Assembly: GCA_019639135.1 (NCBI GenBank)
Contig: JAHBSL010000016.1
Span: 1-64,000 of the forward strand
Direction: 5' to 3'
From: Acidobacteriota bacterium
GTDB lineage: Bacteria; Acidobacteriota; Blastocatellia; Pyrinomonadales; Pyrinomonadaceae
Length of the DNA stretch: 64,000 nt
Part shown: piece after piece, positions 23,725 through 31,775 of the stretch
How the letters are laid out: every line of letters starts with the position of its first letter
How positions within the stretch are numbered: position 1 is the first letter of the stretch
Program-made: the position numbers and the translations under genes
The notes under the pieces: model-generated
Seen by the model: the letters and a program-made list of their open reading frames with translations, nothing else
Told to the model about the DNA's origin: nothing
The model's database searches: none

Positions 23725-24630
23725 ATGGAATTTGGCGATTACAGAGTAGAAGTGGTTCCGGACACGGAATTCAGGTTAGACGGAGGGGCGATGTTCGGAG
23801 TCGTCCCTCGCGTTTTGTGGGAACGCGTCTGCACGCCCGATGAACTCAATCGCATCCGCCAGCAGATGAACTGCGTCTTTATCGACACAGGCAAAGAAAA
23901 GGTGCTGATCGAGACCGGCATCGGCGAAAAGTGGTCCGAGAAAGAAACGAAGATCTACGGCATCTTCCGCGAGCGGCCCTTTGCCGAAACGCTCTTTCAA
24001 AAGACCGGCTGCCGCCCCGAAGAGATCACCATCGTCGTCAACACCCACCTCCACTTCGACCACGCCGGCGGAAATACCATCAACAATGGTCAGTTGTCAG
24101 TGGCCGGTAGTCAGTCAGAACCGCCTGCGTTAGCGGGCGGCCAGTTCGCCGAGACGCAAGCAACTCCCCAATTCCCGAATGCCCGTTACCTGGTTTCCAA
24201 ACGCGAACTCGAACACGCCGAATCCCCGCACGAACGCGACAGGGCGAGCTATTTGCCCGAAAACTGGCGGCCGATGGTCGTGACCGGCCAGCTTGAGTCG
24301 ATGCCCGATGAATATGAGCCGATCACCGGATTGAAACTCCAGACCATCCGCGGCCATTCCGAAACAATGCAGACCTGGCGGCTCGACCGCGGCGGCCAAA
24401 CGATGTACGGTTTCGCCGACCTCATCCCGACCCGCCACCACCTCCCGCTACCATGGATAATGGGCTATGACCTCTATCCGACCGAAACGCTGGCCTTTAA
24501 AAAAGAAGTTCTCCCAAGAGCCGCAGCAGAAGGCTGGATGTGTCTTTTTTATCATGATGTCGACGTGCCACTTTGTAGATTAGTTGAAGTAGACGGCAGG
24601 TTCTCAACCTCGGTCGTGGTGATATCCTAG
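23725..24630 (+). CDS. MBL-fold metallo-hydrolase with REP-like insertion
   Basis: A 301-residue metallo-beta-lactamase-fold hydrolase. The zinc motif THLHFDHAGG lies near residue 107, with later ligands in TIRGHSETMQ, GFADLIPTRHH and LFYHDVDVPLCR. Between DHAGGN and FPNARYLVSKRELEHA, where relatives have a short loop, about 25 extra residues (NGQLSVAGSQSEPPALAGGQ) are encoded by repeat DNA at 24088-24142 related to an intergenic palindrome at 27707-27735. The frame stays open, so the loop should be tolerated. Substrate unknown; the family includes lactonases and thioester hydrolases. It starts 14 bases after the PPIase gene. Confidence 0.9.
   Translation: MEFGDYRVEVVPDTEFRLDGGAMFGVVPRVLWERVCTPDELNRIRQQMNCVFIDTGKEKVLIETGIGEKWSEKETKIYGIFRERPFAETLFQKTGCRPEEITIVVNTHLHFDHAGGNTINNGQLSVAGSQSEPPALAGGQFAETQATPQFPNARYLVSKRELEHAESPHERDRASYLPENWRPMVVTGQLESMPDEYEPITGLKLQTIRGHSETMQTWRLDRGGQTMYGFADLIPTRHHLPLPWIMGYDLYPTETLAFKKEVLPRAAAEGWMCLFYHDVDVPLCRLVEVDGRFSTSVVVIS
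24088..24142 (+). repeat. REP-like palindrome inside a coding region
   Basis: Four heptamer units (ggtcagt, tgtcagt, ggccggt, agtcagt) lead into the palindrome ccgcctgcgttagcgggcgg at 24121-24140. Bases 24114-24142 match the reverse complement of 27707-27735 at 27 of 29 positions. The element lies in frame in the MBL hydrolase gene. Confidence 0.8.
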
Positions 24631-24646
24631 TGTTATAATTCCGAAT

Positions 24647-25867
24647 ATGTTGCGGTTATTTTTTTCATCCATATGGGTCATAGTTGCGATTTCATTCATC
24701 TCAGTTACGACACCAACATGGGTATCCGGCCAGACGGCAGATGCCATTAGAAGAGGTCAGCTGTCTTTTAATGAAGGCGTATCTTTGGCTTCAAAAGGCG
24801 ATGCGGCGATGGCGATCGCCAAGTTTACCGAAGCGATCGCTTTTACGCCCGATTGGCACCTTCCTTATCTAAATCGGGGGGTGATGCGAATGTCGGTCGG
24901 TCAACCTGTTGAAGCTGAGGAAGACGCAGACAAGGCATTAAGTTTGATCCGTCCCGACCTACCATCGGCTAAAGTTTATTCAGCTCTTGCTTACCAGGTA
25001 AAGGGTTCTGCTCGGCAGCAACGGGGTGAGAACTCGATCGCTTTGGATTTCTTCACAAAGGCAGTCGAATTAGATCCGAAAAATCCGAAAATTTTAAATA
25101 GTCTTGGCACGGCCCTACGGGTTTTAGGAAAGCTAGAAGAGGCTCTGAATGCTCATAATAAATCTATCGAAATGAATTCAACTGTCTCGATGTTTTACGT
25201 TAACCGATCCTACGTTTTGGAAAAGTTAGGAAAGTCGGACGACGCGTTCAAGGATCTGAATAAGGCAATCAGTTTGAACCAGAATGACGCAACCGCTTAC
25301 TATACCCGCGGAGCGATGAGAATGCGGGTTTCTCTCTATTCTGAGGCTTTGACCGATTTAGATAAGGCGATACAGCTGAATTCGAACACTTCGGGATACT
25401 TTCATGCACGCGGACTTTGCCATTATAACTTGAAAAACTATGAGGATGCGGTGAAAGACCAGACAAGGGCGGTCGAACTTGATCCGAAGAACGTTCGAGC
25501 GTTCTCCGATCGGGCGATAATCCATGCCGCAATGAAAAATTTGAAGTTGGCGGTCGAGGATCTGAGGACTGCGATAGCGATTGCGAAAAATTCATCAGTC
25601 CTGCGATACAATCTCGCATATTTCCTTTACCAGTCGGGTGAGTATGAGGCATCGATCCAGATATTGACCGAGGTTATTACGAATCACCCAAATTGGAAGG
25701 CTCCATACATGCTTCGGTCAAATGGTTATATAAAACAAGGCATGCAAGCGAAGGCAAGAGCCGACAGAGCCAAGCTCGCAGCTATAGCATCAGATGTAAA
25801 GCCAACAGGCGAACAGTACACGATATTCAATATTGATGTTGCAGCCTTGGACGAGGCCGTTAATTAG
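24647..25867 (+). CDS. Exported TPR-repeat protein
   Basis: A 406-residue protein with an N-terminal signal peptide (hydrophobic about 4-22, then TPTWVSGQ) and a chain of about ten tetratricopeptide repeats. Clear units include ALDFFTKAVELDPKNPKILN, ALNAHNKSIEMNST, AFKDLNKAISLNQNDATAYY, ALTDLDKAIQLNSNTSGYFH and AVKDQTRAVELDPKNVRAFS. TPR solenoids mediate protein contacts; here in the periplasm or outer envelope. The gene is more AT-rich than its neighbours. It ends one base before mtnP. Confidence 0.88.
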   Translation: MLRLFFSSIWVIVAISFISVTTPTWVSGQTADAIRRGQLSFNEGVSLASKGDAAMAIAKFTEAIAFTPDWHLPYLNRGVMRMSVGQPVEAEEDADKALSLIRPDLPSAKVYSALAYQVKGSARQQRGENSIALDFFTKAVELDPKNPKILNSLGTALRVLGKLEEALNAHNKSIEMNSTVSMFYVNRSYVLEKLGKSDDAFKDLNKAISLNQNDATAYYTRGAMRMRVSLYSEALTDLDKAIQLNSNTSGYFHARGLCHYNLKNYEDAVKDQTRAVELDPKNVRAFSDRAIIHAAMKNLKLAVEDLRTAIAIAKNSSVLRYNLAYFLYQSGEYEASIQILTEVITNHPNWKAPYMLRSNGYIKQGMQAKARADRAKLAAIASDVKPTGEQYTIFNIDVAALDEAVN

Positions 25868-25868
25868 A

Positions 25869-26744
25869 ATGGAACAAGTAACAATCGGAATAATCGGCGG
25901 CTCTGGGCTTTACCAGATGCCGGAGTTGGAAAATGTGCGCGAGCAGGTGGTCGAGACGCCGTTCGGTTCGCCCTCGGATGCGTTCATCATCGGCGAACTT
26001 GATGGCGTGACGGTGGCGTTTTTGCCGCGGCATGCACGCGGGCATAAGTTTACGCCGACGGAGGTTCCCTACCGAGCGAATATCTATGCGATGAAGCTCT
26101 TGGGAGTGGAGTATATCCTGTCGGTTTCGGCGGTCGGCTCGCTACAGGAGCAGTATGCGCCGACGGACATGGTCATTCCCGATCAGTTCTTTGACCGGAC
26201 GCGTGCCCGAGCGAAGGAATCGACCTTCTTTGGCGAAGGCATCGTCGGCCACGTCACCTTCGCCCATCCCGTTTGCGATGAGCTTGGCGATATCCTGGAA
26301 GCCGCGTGCAACGAGGTCGGCGTAAAGGTCCACCGCGGCGGAACTTATCTCTGCATGGAAGGGCCGGCGTTTTCGACCAAGGCCGAATCGATGGTTTATC
26401 GCCAGTGGGGCATGGACATCATCGGCATGACCAATTTGCAGGAAGCAAAGCTCGCCCGCGAGGCCGAGATCGCTTATGCGACCCTCGCTCTGGTCACCGA
26501 TTACGATTGCTGGCACGAAGGCCATGACGACGTAACCATTGATATGGTCGTCGAATACCTGAACAAGAACGTCCGAAACGCCCAATTGATCCTGAAAGAC
26601 GCCGTGAAACGCGTTGCCGTAAAGGAAACTCCGAATCAATTCGCCGGAGCGACCAAGAACGCCATCTTTACCGCCCCCGACCACTGGCCGGCCGAAACGG
26701 CAAAGAAACTCGATGCGATCATCGGGAAATATGGACCTAAGTAA
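25869..26744 (+). CDS. mtnP: S-methyl-5'-thioadenosine phosphorylase
   Basis: A 291-residue trimeric-type nucleoside phosphorylase that splits methylthioadenosine to adenine and methylthioribose 1-phosphate in methionine salvage. Signatures are IGIIGGSGLYQMPEL, phosphate loop FLPRHARGHKFTPTEVPYRA, GGTYLCMEGPAFSTKAES, GMTNLQEAKLAREAEIAYA, and the adenine-binding TDYDCWHEGHDD that marks the MTAP branch rather than plain PNP. The ATG at 25869 gives the standard N-terminus; an in-frame extension back to 25833 overlaps the TPR gene and is not needed. Confidence 0.93.
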   Translation: MEQVTIGIIGGSGLYQMPELENVREQVVETPFGSPSDAFIIGELDGVTVAFLPRHARGHKFTPTEVPYRANIYAMKLLGVEYILSVSAVGSLQEQYAPTDMVIPDQFFDRTRARAKESTFFGEGIVGHVTFAHPVCDELGDILEAACNEVGVKVHRGGTYLCMEGPAFSTKAESMVYRQWGMDIIGMTNLQEAKLAREAEIAYATLALVTDYDCWHEGHDDVTIDMVVEYLNKNVRNAQLILKDAVKRVAVKETPNQFAGATKNAIFTAPDHWPAETAKKLDAIIGKYGPK

Positions 26745-26777
26745 ACGAATTTTGCGATTCGACCATCTGAACTACTT

Positions 26778-27233
26778 ATGAGACTGATCGCCTTCGCATT
26801 CACTGCAATTTTGCTAACCGTCGTAGCGGCCTCGGCCCAGCGGAACGTAACGCCGGCGATCGAGCGTGACCCGCTGCTTGAGGCGGATGCTTTGCATAAC
26901 CTCGATGTCGCCTGGCAGGCATTTGGCCCTGCCCGCAAGGCATATAAGCAGGTGCTCGGGCGGTTTGAGGAGACGTATGCCGCTTATCCGGAATTCTCGA
27001 AGATCGACGAGTTTCTTTACCTGGCCGGAATGAGCAGCTATTACCTTTCGAAGAACGAAGGCAAGCAAAAGGTGAACCTCAATTTGGAACGCGAGCGTGA
27101 GAAATATGACCCGCAAAGGCTTCGCGAGAATGCGGTTGCGTACCTTTCAATGATGCTTGAGCGAAACCCGGAAAGTAAGTACCGCGAAACGGCCGAAAAA
27201 GTACTCAAAGAGCTCAAACCGGCCGACCAATGA
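26778..27233 (+). CDS. Exported BamD-like helical repeat protein
   Basis: A 151-residue protein with a cleavable signal peptide (LIAFAFTAILLTVVAASAQ). A short TPR-like solenoid follows: AYKQVLGRFEETYAAYPEFSKIDEFLYLAGMSSYYLSKNEG and LRENAVAYLSMMLERNPESKYRETAEKVLKEL. This resembles the YfiO/BamD repeat used in outer-membrane protein assembly, but the protein is shorter than BamD and has no lipobox cysteine. It may be an accessory periplasmic TPR protein. It lies 33 bases after mtnP and 18 before the VOC gene on the same strand. Confidence 0.78.
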   Translation: MRLIAFAFTAILLTVVAASAQRNVTPAIERDPLLEADALHNLDVAWQAFGPARKAYKQVLGRFEETYAAYPEFSKIDEFLYLAGMSSYYLSKNEGKQKVNLNLEREREKYDPQRLRENAVAYLSMMLERNPESKYRETAEKVLKELKPADQ

Positions 27234-27251
27234 TCCAATTGCGTTTGCTCG

Positions 27252-27641
27252 ATGAACCTTAATCAAGCGACCATCTATTCAGCGAAGCCAGTTGAGACGG
27301 TCGAGTTTTTCCAAAAGCTCGGCCTTCGTCTTATCGTCGATTCCCTTCCCCGTTATGCCCGGCTCGAATGCCCGGATGGCGAGGCGACCCTTTCGGTCAA
27401 CATCGCTGACGAGGCTCCCGCAGCTAACCAGGTCGTTCTTTATTTTGAATGCGACGATGTAGATGCCGAGGTCGCCCGGCTAAGATCACTCGGCTTGGAG
27501 TTCATCCAAGAGCCTCGTGACGAAGAATGGCTCTGGCGGCAAGCCTACCTGCTCGACCCCAACGGCAACAAGATCTGCCTTTTCCACGCCGGCGAAAATC
27601 GCAAGACTCCGCCCTGGCGCGTGTCAAAACCCGTTGCGTAA
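27252..27641 (+). CDS. VOC family (glyoxalase-fold) protein
   Basis: A 129-residue single glyoxalase/bleomycin-resistance-fold protein: QATIYSAKPVETVEFFQKLGLRLIVD, then DGEATLSVNIADEAP, VVLYFECDDVDAEVARLRSLGLEFIQEPRDEEWLWRQAYLLDPNGNKICLF. The closing DPNGNKICL is the standard end of the fold. The N-terminal metal His of many members is replaced (NQATIYSAK), so metal binding is uncertain. Substrate unknown. Followed by a non-coding 214-base stretch with repeats. Confidence 0.88.
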   Translation: MNLNQATIYSAKPVETVEFFQKLGLRLIVDSLPRYARLECPDGEATLSVNIADEAPAANQVVLYFECDDVDAEVARLRSLGLEFIQEPRDEEWLWRQAYLLDPNGNKICLFHAGENRKTPPWRVSKPVA

Positions 27642-27706
27642 CCGAACTGTCTGCTCGCTGATCGTTTGGCTCTCGCTTGATTGACCGAACTGAACTCTAC
27701 GCGACT

Positions 27707-27735
27707 GACCGCCCGCTTACGCAGGCGGTTCTGAC
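27707..27735 (-). repeat. Intergenic REP-like palindrome
   Basis: Twenty-nine bases forming a hairpin (ccgccCGC ttac GCaggcgg), the near-identical inverted partner of the element inside the MBL gene at 24114-24142 (27 of 29 match). Further on, 27823-27852 carries heptamer-like units (actgacg, accgaca, accgacc), again related to the lead-in of the other copy. Confidence 0.78.
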
Positions 27736-27855
27736 TTTCGGGAATCGCAAAAATCCACATTCGCGTGTAAAATAGGACTTCGTTTGTCTGTCTTCGCCGG
27801 TCAACAGAAAAGCGCTGTCTCACCACTGACGACCGACAACCGACCACCTAAATTT

Positions 27856-28791
27856 ATGTCTTTAACAGTTGTAGGTTCTGTCGCTTTTGACGCGCTTGAA
27901 TCGCCGTTCGGCAAGCGCGATAAGGTTCTTGGCGGTGCGGCGACGCACTTTGGGCTCTCGGCCAGCTTTTTCACTGAGGTAAATGCGGTCGGCGTGGTCG
28001 GCGGTGATTTCACCGAGGCCGAGTGGGACGTTTTCCGGCGTCATCATATCAACACCGATGATATCGAGGTCATGCCCGACGGCAAGACTTTCTTCTGGAG
28101 CGGCCGTTACGACTACGACATGAACACGGCCCACACACTCGACACGCAGCTCAACGTCTTCGAGACCTTCGACCCGAAGCTTTCCGACCGTTCGAAAGGG
28201 GCGAAACTGCTCTTCCTCGCAAACATCCTGCCGATGCTTCAAAAAGGCGTCCGCGAGCAGTGCCCGGATGCAAAGTTCGTCGCGATGGACACGATGAACT
28301 TTTGGATATCGTCGATGAAAGATGCCGTCATCGAGACGATCAAGGTCGTCGATTGCATCATCATCAATGACGCCGAGGCTCGCCAACTTACCGAAGAACC
28401 GAGCATCTATAAGGCGGCCAAAAAGATAATGGACTACGGCCTCCGAGCTGTCGTTATCAAGCGGGGCGAATACGGAGCGACGCTTTTTACCAAGGACGGC
28501 TACTTTGCCGCTCCGGCTTATCCGCTTGAGAGCGTTTTCGATCCGACCGGAGCCGGAGATACTTTTGCGGGTGGGTTTATGGGCTACCTCGCCGCTCAGA
28601 ATGAGATCACGGACGATGCGATGCGGCGGGCGATGATCTACGGCTCCGTCATGGCTTCATTCAACGTTGAGAAGTTCGGCACCGAACGGGTCGATGCTCT
28701 TGACTACCCGGAGATCAACCAGCGTTTTAAGGACTTCAAACAGATGACACACTTCGACGATATCCCGTTCGAGCGCGCATCTGCGGCCTGA
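27856..28791 (+). CDS. PfkB-family carbohydrate/nucleoside kinase
   Basis: A 311-residue ribokinase-fold kinase. Features: substrate glycine segment KVLGGAATHFGLSASFF, a lid region FWSGRYDYDMNTAHTLDTQL, NDAEARQLTEEPSIYKAAKK, VVIKRGEYGATLF, and the PfkB signature VFDPTGAGDTFAGGFMGYLA with the catalytic Asp. The exact sugar or nucleoside is not evident. Position three genes after mtnP makes a salvage role possible, but that is inference. ATG at 27856 is chosen; the open frame extends upstream from a TTG without homology, through repeat DNA. Confidence 0.93.
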   Translation: MSLTVVGSVAFDALESPFGKRDKVLGGAATHFGLSASFFTEVNAVGVVGGDFTEAEWDVFRRHHINTDDIEVMPDGKTFFWSGRYDYDMNTAHTLDTQLNVFETFDPKLSDRSKGAKLLFLANILPMLQKGVREQCPDAKFVAMDTMNFWISSMKDAVIETIKVVDCIIINDAEARQLTEEPSIYKAAKKIMDYGLRAVVIKRGEYGATLFTKDGYFAAPAYPLESVFDPTGAGDTFAGGFMGYLAAQNEITDDAMRRAMIYGSVMASFNVEKFGTERVDALDYPEINQRFKDFKQMTHFDDIPFERASAA

Positions 28792-28798
28792 CCCTTAA

Positions 28799-29560
28799 AT
28801 GGCAAAGCAATTCGATAATTCCATCACGACCTTTTCGCGACCCTCCGGCAATACGACGCTGATGATCGGCGGCGGTGTCATCGGCACGCTTCTCGTTGTT
28901 TCGATCGTGCTGTCGCTCGTTTACTCGGTCTGGCCGCTTGCCGTCCTTCTCGGCCTCGGGCTGATCGGCTTCGCGGTCTTTTTCTGGGTCGCACTCGACC
29001 AGGCAAAGGCTCTTGCGGCATGGCGTTCGGGAACACGGGTCGAGTGGGACTCGACGGTTCCCGACGTGCAGCGGCAGAGCCTCGGCATCGAGGTGACGGA
29101 ACTCGCCGGCATTCTTGAGGTCGAACCCGAAAGCATCAGCGATCTGCAATCGGCCTATATCGTCGCCGAAGACCTTGCACTCCGACAGATCCAACAGGAA
29201 GAGGGCGTTCCGCTTCTCCGCCACATTAGCGTCCATGGCGTGCCGTTCGATGCGGCGTTTGTGAAGGGAAAAGGGCTCGTTTGCTGCGAGGTGGTGTTCC
29301 TTGTGACGCCCGAACTTCGGCAGGACCGGCGTGAGGCCGTGCTTCGAAAGGCAGGCCTCGTCCGAAGGGCTCTCGAAACGCGAAATTCACCGCTCGATGT
29401 CCGACTGATGCTGATCCTGATCACCCAACTCACCGCCGAAGATGAACGGCATCTCCGCGGTACTATCGGGTCTTCCGCCTTCCGCGGGACTCCCGTGAAC
29501 ATTGAGGTCCGCTTTCTTGATTTCGAGGCTCTTCAGCGAATTTACGTAACCGAACAATGA
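28799..29560 (+). CDS. Membrane protein of unknown function
   Basis: A 253-residue protein with two adjacent transmembrane helices (about 21-43 and 46-67), followed by a cytoplasmic mixed alpha/beta domain: AKALAAWRSGTRVEWDSTVP, then SAYIVAEDLALRQIQQEEG, VHGVPFDAAFVKGKGLVCCEVVFLVTP, and PLDVRLMLILITQLTAEDE. The second half has the look of a nuclease or sensor domain with a conserved DAAF...KGKGLVCCEV pattern reminiscent of restriction-endonuclease-like folds; this is only suggestive. It starts seven bases after pfkB and overlaps fabI by four bases (ATGA), so it is part of that operon. Confidence 0.75.
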   Translation: MAKQFDNSITTFSRPSGNTTLMIGGGVIGTLLVVSIVLSLVYSVWPLAVLLGLGLIGFAVFFWVALDQAKALAAWRSGTRVEWDSTVPDVQRQSLGIEVTELAGILEVEPESISDLQSAYIVAEDLALRQIQQEEGVPLLRHISVHGVPFDAAFVKGKGLVCCEVVFLVTPELRQDRREAVLRKAGLVRRALETRNSPLDVRLMLILITQLTAEDERHLRGTIGSSAFRGTPVNIEVRFLDFEALQRIYVTEQ

Positions 29561-30324
29561 ACCTACTGGAAAACAAGGTCGGGCTCGTGCTCGGCGTCGC
29601 AAATAAACGGTCAATCGCCTGGGCCTGCGCCGATGCGTGCCATCGCAACGGTGCCATGCAAGCATTTTCCTACCAAGGCGACCGGCTTAAAGAGAACGTT
29701 GAAAAACTTGCCGGCGACTTGCCCGAGTCGCTCATCGTGCCGATGGACGTGACGAATCAGGCTGAGGTCGATGCGGCGTTCGAGGCGATAGGCAGCAAGT
29801 ACGGCAAGCTCGATTACATAATCCACTCGATCGCCTTCGCACCTCGCGAAGCTCTCGAGGGCGATTACGTAGCGACCACGCGAGACGCGTTCCGCACGGC
29901 CCTCGAGATCAGCGCGTTCTCGCTAAATCAAGTCGCGTTCGCGGCCGCTCCCTTGATGAAAGAGGGCGGCAGCATCGTAACGATGAGCTACTACGGCGCC
30001 GAAAAGGTCGTACGAAACTACAACGTGATGGGCGTTGCAAAGGCTGCCCTTGAAGCATCGGTCCGTTATTTGGCGGCCGACCTAGGCAAACAAGGAATTC
30101 GCGTGAACGCGATCTCGGCCGGGCCGATCAACACGCTTTCCGCCCGCGGCGTAAAGAACATGGGATCGATGCTTTCGTACGTCGCAGAGAAGGCACCGCT
30201 CCAGCGGAACGTAGAAGCCGCCGAGGTCGGCAATACTGCCCTGTTCCTCGTAAGCGACCTCGCTTCGGGCATCACCGGCGAAACGATCTACGTAGATTGC
30301 GGATATAACATCATGGGGTTATAG
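29557..30324 (+). CDS. fabI: Enoyl-[acyl-carrier-protein] reductase (NADH)
   Basis: A 255-residue short-chain-dehydrogenase-type enzyme catalysing the last step of each fatty acid elongation cycle. The FabI pattern is VGLVLGVANKRSIAWACADA (glycine-rich NAD site of the FabI kind), a YIIHSIAFAPREALEGDY loop, the catalytic YNVMGVAKAALEASVRYLA with Tyr-x6-Lys, NAISAGPINTLSARG, and GITGETIYVDCGYNIMGL at the end. It is the triclosan-target type of reductase. The start overlaps the upstream membrane-protein stop (ATGA). Confidence 0.96.
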   Translation: MNLLENKVGLVLGVANKRSIAWACADACHRNGAMQAFSYQGDRLKENVEKLAGDLPESLIVPMDVTNQAEVDAAFEAIGSKYGKLDYIIHSIAFAPREALEGDYVATTRDAFRTALEISAFSLNQVAFAAAPLMKEGGSIVTMSYYGAEKVVRNYNVMGVAKAALEASVRYLAADLGKQGIRVNAISAGPINTLSARGVKNMGSMLSYVAEKAPLQRNVEAAEVGNTALFLVSDLASGITGETIYVDCGYNIMGL

Positions 30325-30327
30325 GAG

Positions 30328-30548
30328 AGTCTTGTCAGTCGAGGAAGTCTAGACAGTCTGGGAAGTCATCAAAGTCTCTGAATTCTGGCCAGTCTCGTGA
30401 GAAATGGAAGACTGAAAAAAGAAAGACGATATGTACAACGTGAAAACAAAGCAAGTTTCAAATTTCCCGGAATTCCAAGACTTCCCAGACTTCCAAGACC
30501 TCCCAGACTTCCTAGACCTCCCAGACTTCCTAGACCTCTAAGACTGAT
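30328..30548. repeat. Inverted pair of 9-bp-period repeat arms
   Basis: The left arm 30328-30399 contains eight 9-base units beginning agtc (agtcttgtc, agtcgagga, agtctagac, agtctggga and so on). The right arm 30477-30548 contains eight units such as aagacttcc, cagacttcc, aagacctcc and tagacctcc. Right-arm units are reverse complements of rotated left-arm units, so the arms are inverted around about 77 bases. This fills the entire gap between fabI and the LOG-family gene; no gene is present in it. Confidence 0.8.
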
Positions 30549-30550
30549 CT

Positions 30551-31357
30551 ATGGCTGAAACCGACGCAAACAAACCGAAGAAGAACAAAGACCTGCACAA
30601 ACCGCCGGAGCCCAAGACCGTGGCCGAGGCAAAGAAGCGAGAGCAGGAGCCGGGCTATTGGCAGTTGACGGACGATGAGGTCCTTCTCCGCTCGCCCGAG
30701 CCGGAGGATGAATACAAGACCTCTGATTCGTGGCGCGTCTTTCGCATTCTCGGCGAGTTCGTCGATGGGTTCGACAATCTCTCGACCATAACGCGCGGCG
30801 TTTCCGTTTTCGGTTCGGCCCGTACCCGCGAGGACGACCCGATGTATATTGCCGCCCGCGAAACGGCCAAGCTCCTCGCCGAGCTCGAATTTGAGATAAT
30901 CACCGGCGGCGGCCCGGGCATCATGGAGGCCGCGAACCGCGGTGCATTTGAGGCGGGCGGCGTTTCCGTCGGCTGCAATATCGAACTCCCTTTTGAGCAA
31001 TCGGCCAATAGGTACCAGACGAAATCACTTTCGTTCAAGTATTTCTTTGTCCGCAAAACGATGTTCATCAAGTACAGCAACGCATACATAATCTTTCCCG
31101 GCGGTTTCGGTACTATGGATGAGCTATTTGAAGCTCTTACGCTGATCCAGACGCGAAAGATCCGCAATTTCCCCGTCGTCCTGTTTGGCTCGCAGTATTG
31201 GCAGGGAATGCTCCAGTGGATAACCTCGATGATGCTCAACGAACGCAACATCAGCCCCGAGGACCTGAACCTGATCCACTTGACGGATTCGCCCCAGGAC
31301 GCCGTTGACTTTATCTTGAAGACCTGCGGGCATATCGAGAACAAACACCGGCTATAA
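30551..31357 (+). CDS. LOG-family (TIGR00730) Rossmann-fold protein
   Basis: A 268-residue lysine-decarboxylase-like (LOG) protein. After a charged N-terminal extension of about 75 residues come GVSVFGSARTREDDPMY, the EIITGGGPGIMEAANRGAFE nucleotide-binding segment, and the diagnostic PGGFGTMDELFEALTLIQT. Characterised relatives are nucleoside 5'-monophosphate phosphoribohydrolases (cytokinin-activating LOG, PpnN). It ends in a six-base convergent overlap with cutA. The start is three bases past the repeat arm, so transcription must begin inside or before the repeat. Confidence 0.92.
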   Translation: MAETDANKPKKNKDLHKPPEPKTVAEAKKREQEPGYWQLTDDEVLLRSPEPEDEYKTSDSWRVFRILGEFVDGFDNLSTITRGVSVFGSARTREDDPMYIAARETAKLLAELEFEIITGGGPGIMEAANRGAFEAGGVSVGCNIELPFEQSANRYQTKSLSFKYFFVRKTMFIKYSNAYIIFPGGFGTMDELFEALTLIQTRKIRNFPVVLFGSQYWQGMLQWITSMMLNERNISPEDLNLIHLTDSPQDAVDFILKTCGHIENKHRL

Positions 31358-31663
31358 GCCTACGGACTCCGTGACCCATTGAAGATAGCCATCTGATACG
31401 TAGCTTGCCGGGAGTGCGACTATCTCCGGCTCGTCGTAGCTGTGGTTTGCCTTCAGATATTCCTCGACCGCGGCGAAGTTCTCTGCCACAGTCTTTATGA
31501 GTAGAAGATGCTCACTATCTTCCTGAAGTTCACCTTTCCAGCGATACAACGACGTCATCTTCGGAAGCACCTGAACGCACGCAGCGATCCGGCCTTCAAC
31601 CAGGCCCCTAGCCAGCCGAATGCCCTCTTCCTCGCTACCAACTGTTGTCATCACAACGATCAT
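31352..31663 (-). CDS. cutA: Divalent-cation tolerance protein CutA
   Basis: A 103-residue trimeric ferredoxin-like protein. MIVVMTTVGSEEEGIRLARGLVEGRIAACVQVLPKMTSLYRWKGELQEDSEHLLLIKT is the family core, ending in HSYDEPEIVALPASYVSDGYLQWV. CutA homologues bind divalent copper in some bacteria but the physiological role is unsettled. The ATG at 31663 gives the standard length; an upstream extension to 31714 lies over the gyrA terminator. Confidence 0.95.
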   Translation of the reverse strand: MIVVMTTVGSEEEGIRLARGLVEGRIAACVQVLPKMTSLYRWKGELQEDSEHLLLIKTVAENFAAVEEYLKANHSYDEPEIVALPASYVSDGYLQWVTESVGL

Positions 31664-31711
31664 GCATCGATTATAAACGATTCCGCCGCCTACATTTTCA
31701 TGATCTCTCAG

Positions 31712-31752
31712 CAAAGAAAAATGGGCCGTCCGAAGCTATCCGGACGGCCCTT
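31712..31752 (-). terminator. Rho-independent terminator after gyrA
   Basis: GGGCCGTCCG and CGGACGGCCC form a perfect ten-base stem (31723-31732 with 31741-31750) around an eight-base loop. On the minus strand it is followed by ATTTTTCTTT. It ends gyrA 24 bases past its stop and separates it from cutA. Confidence 0.93.
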
Positions 31753-31775
31753 TCGTTATTTGAAGCAGAGGAGAA

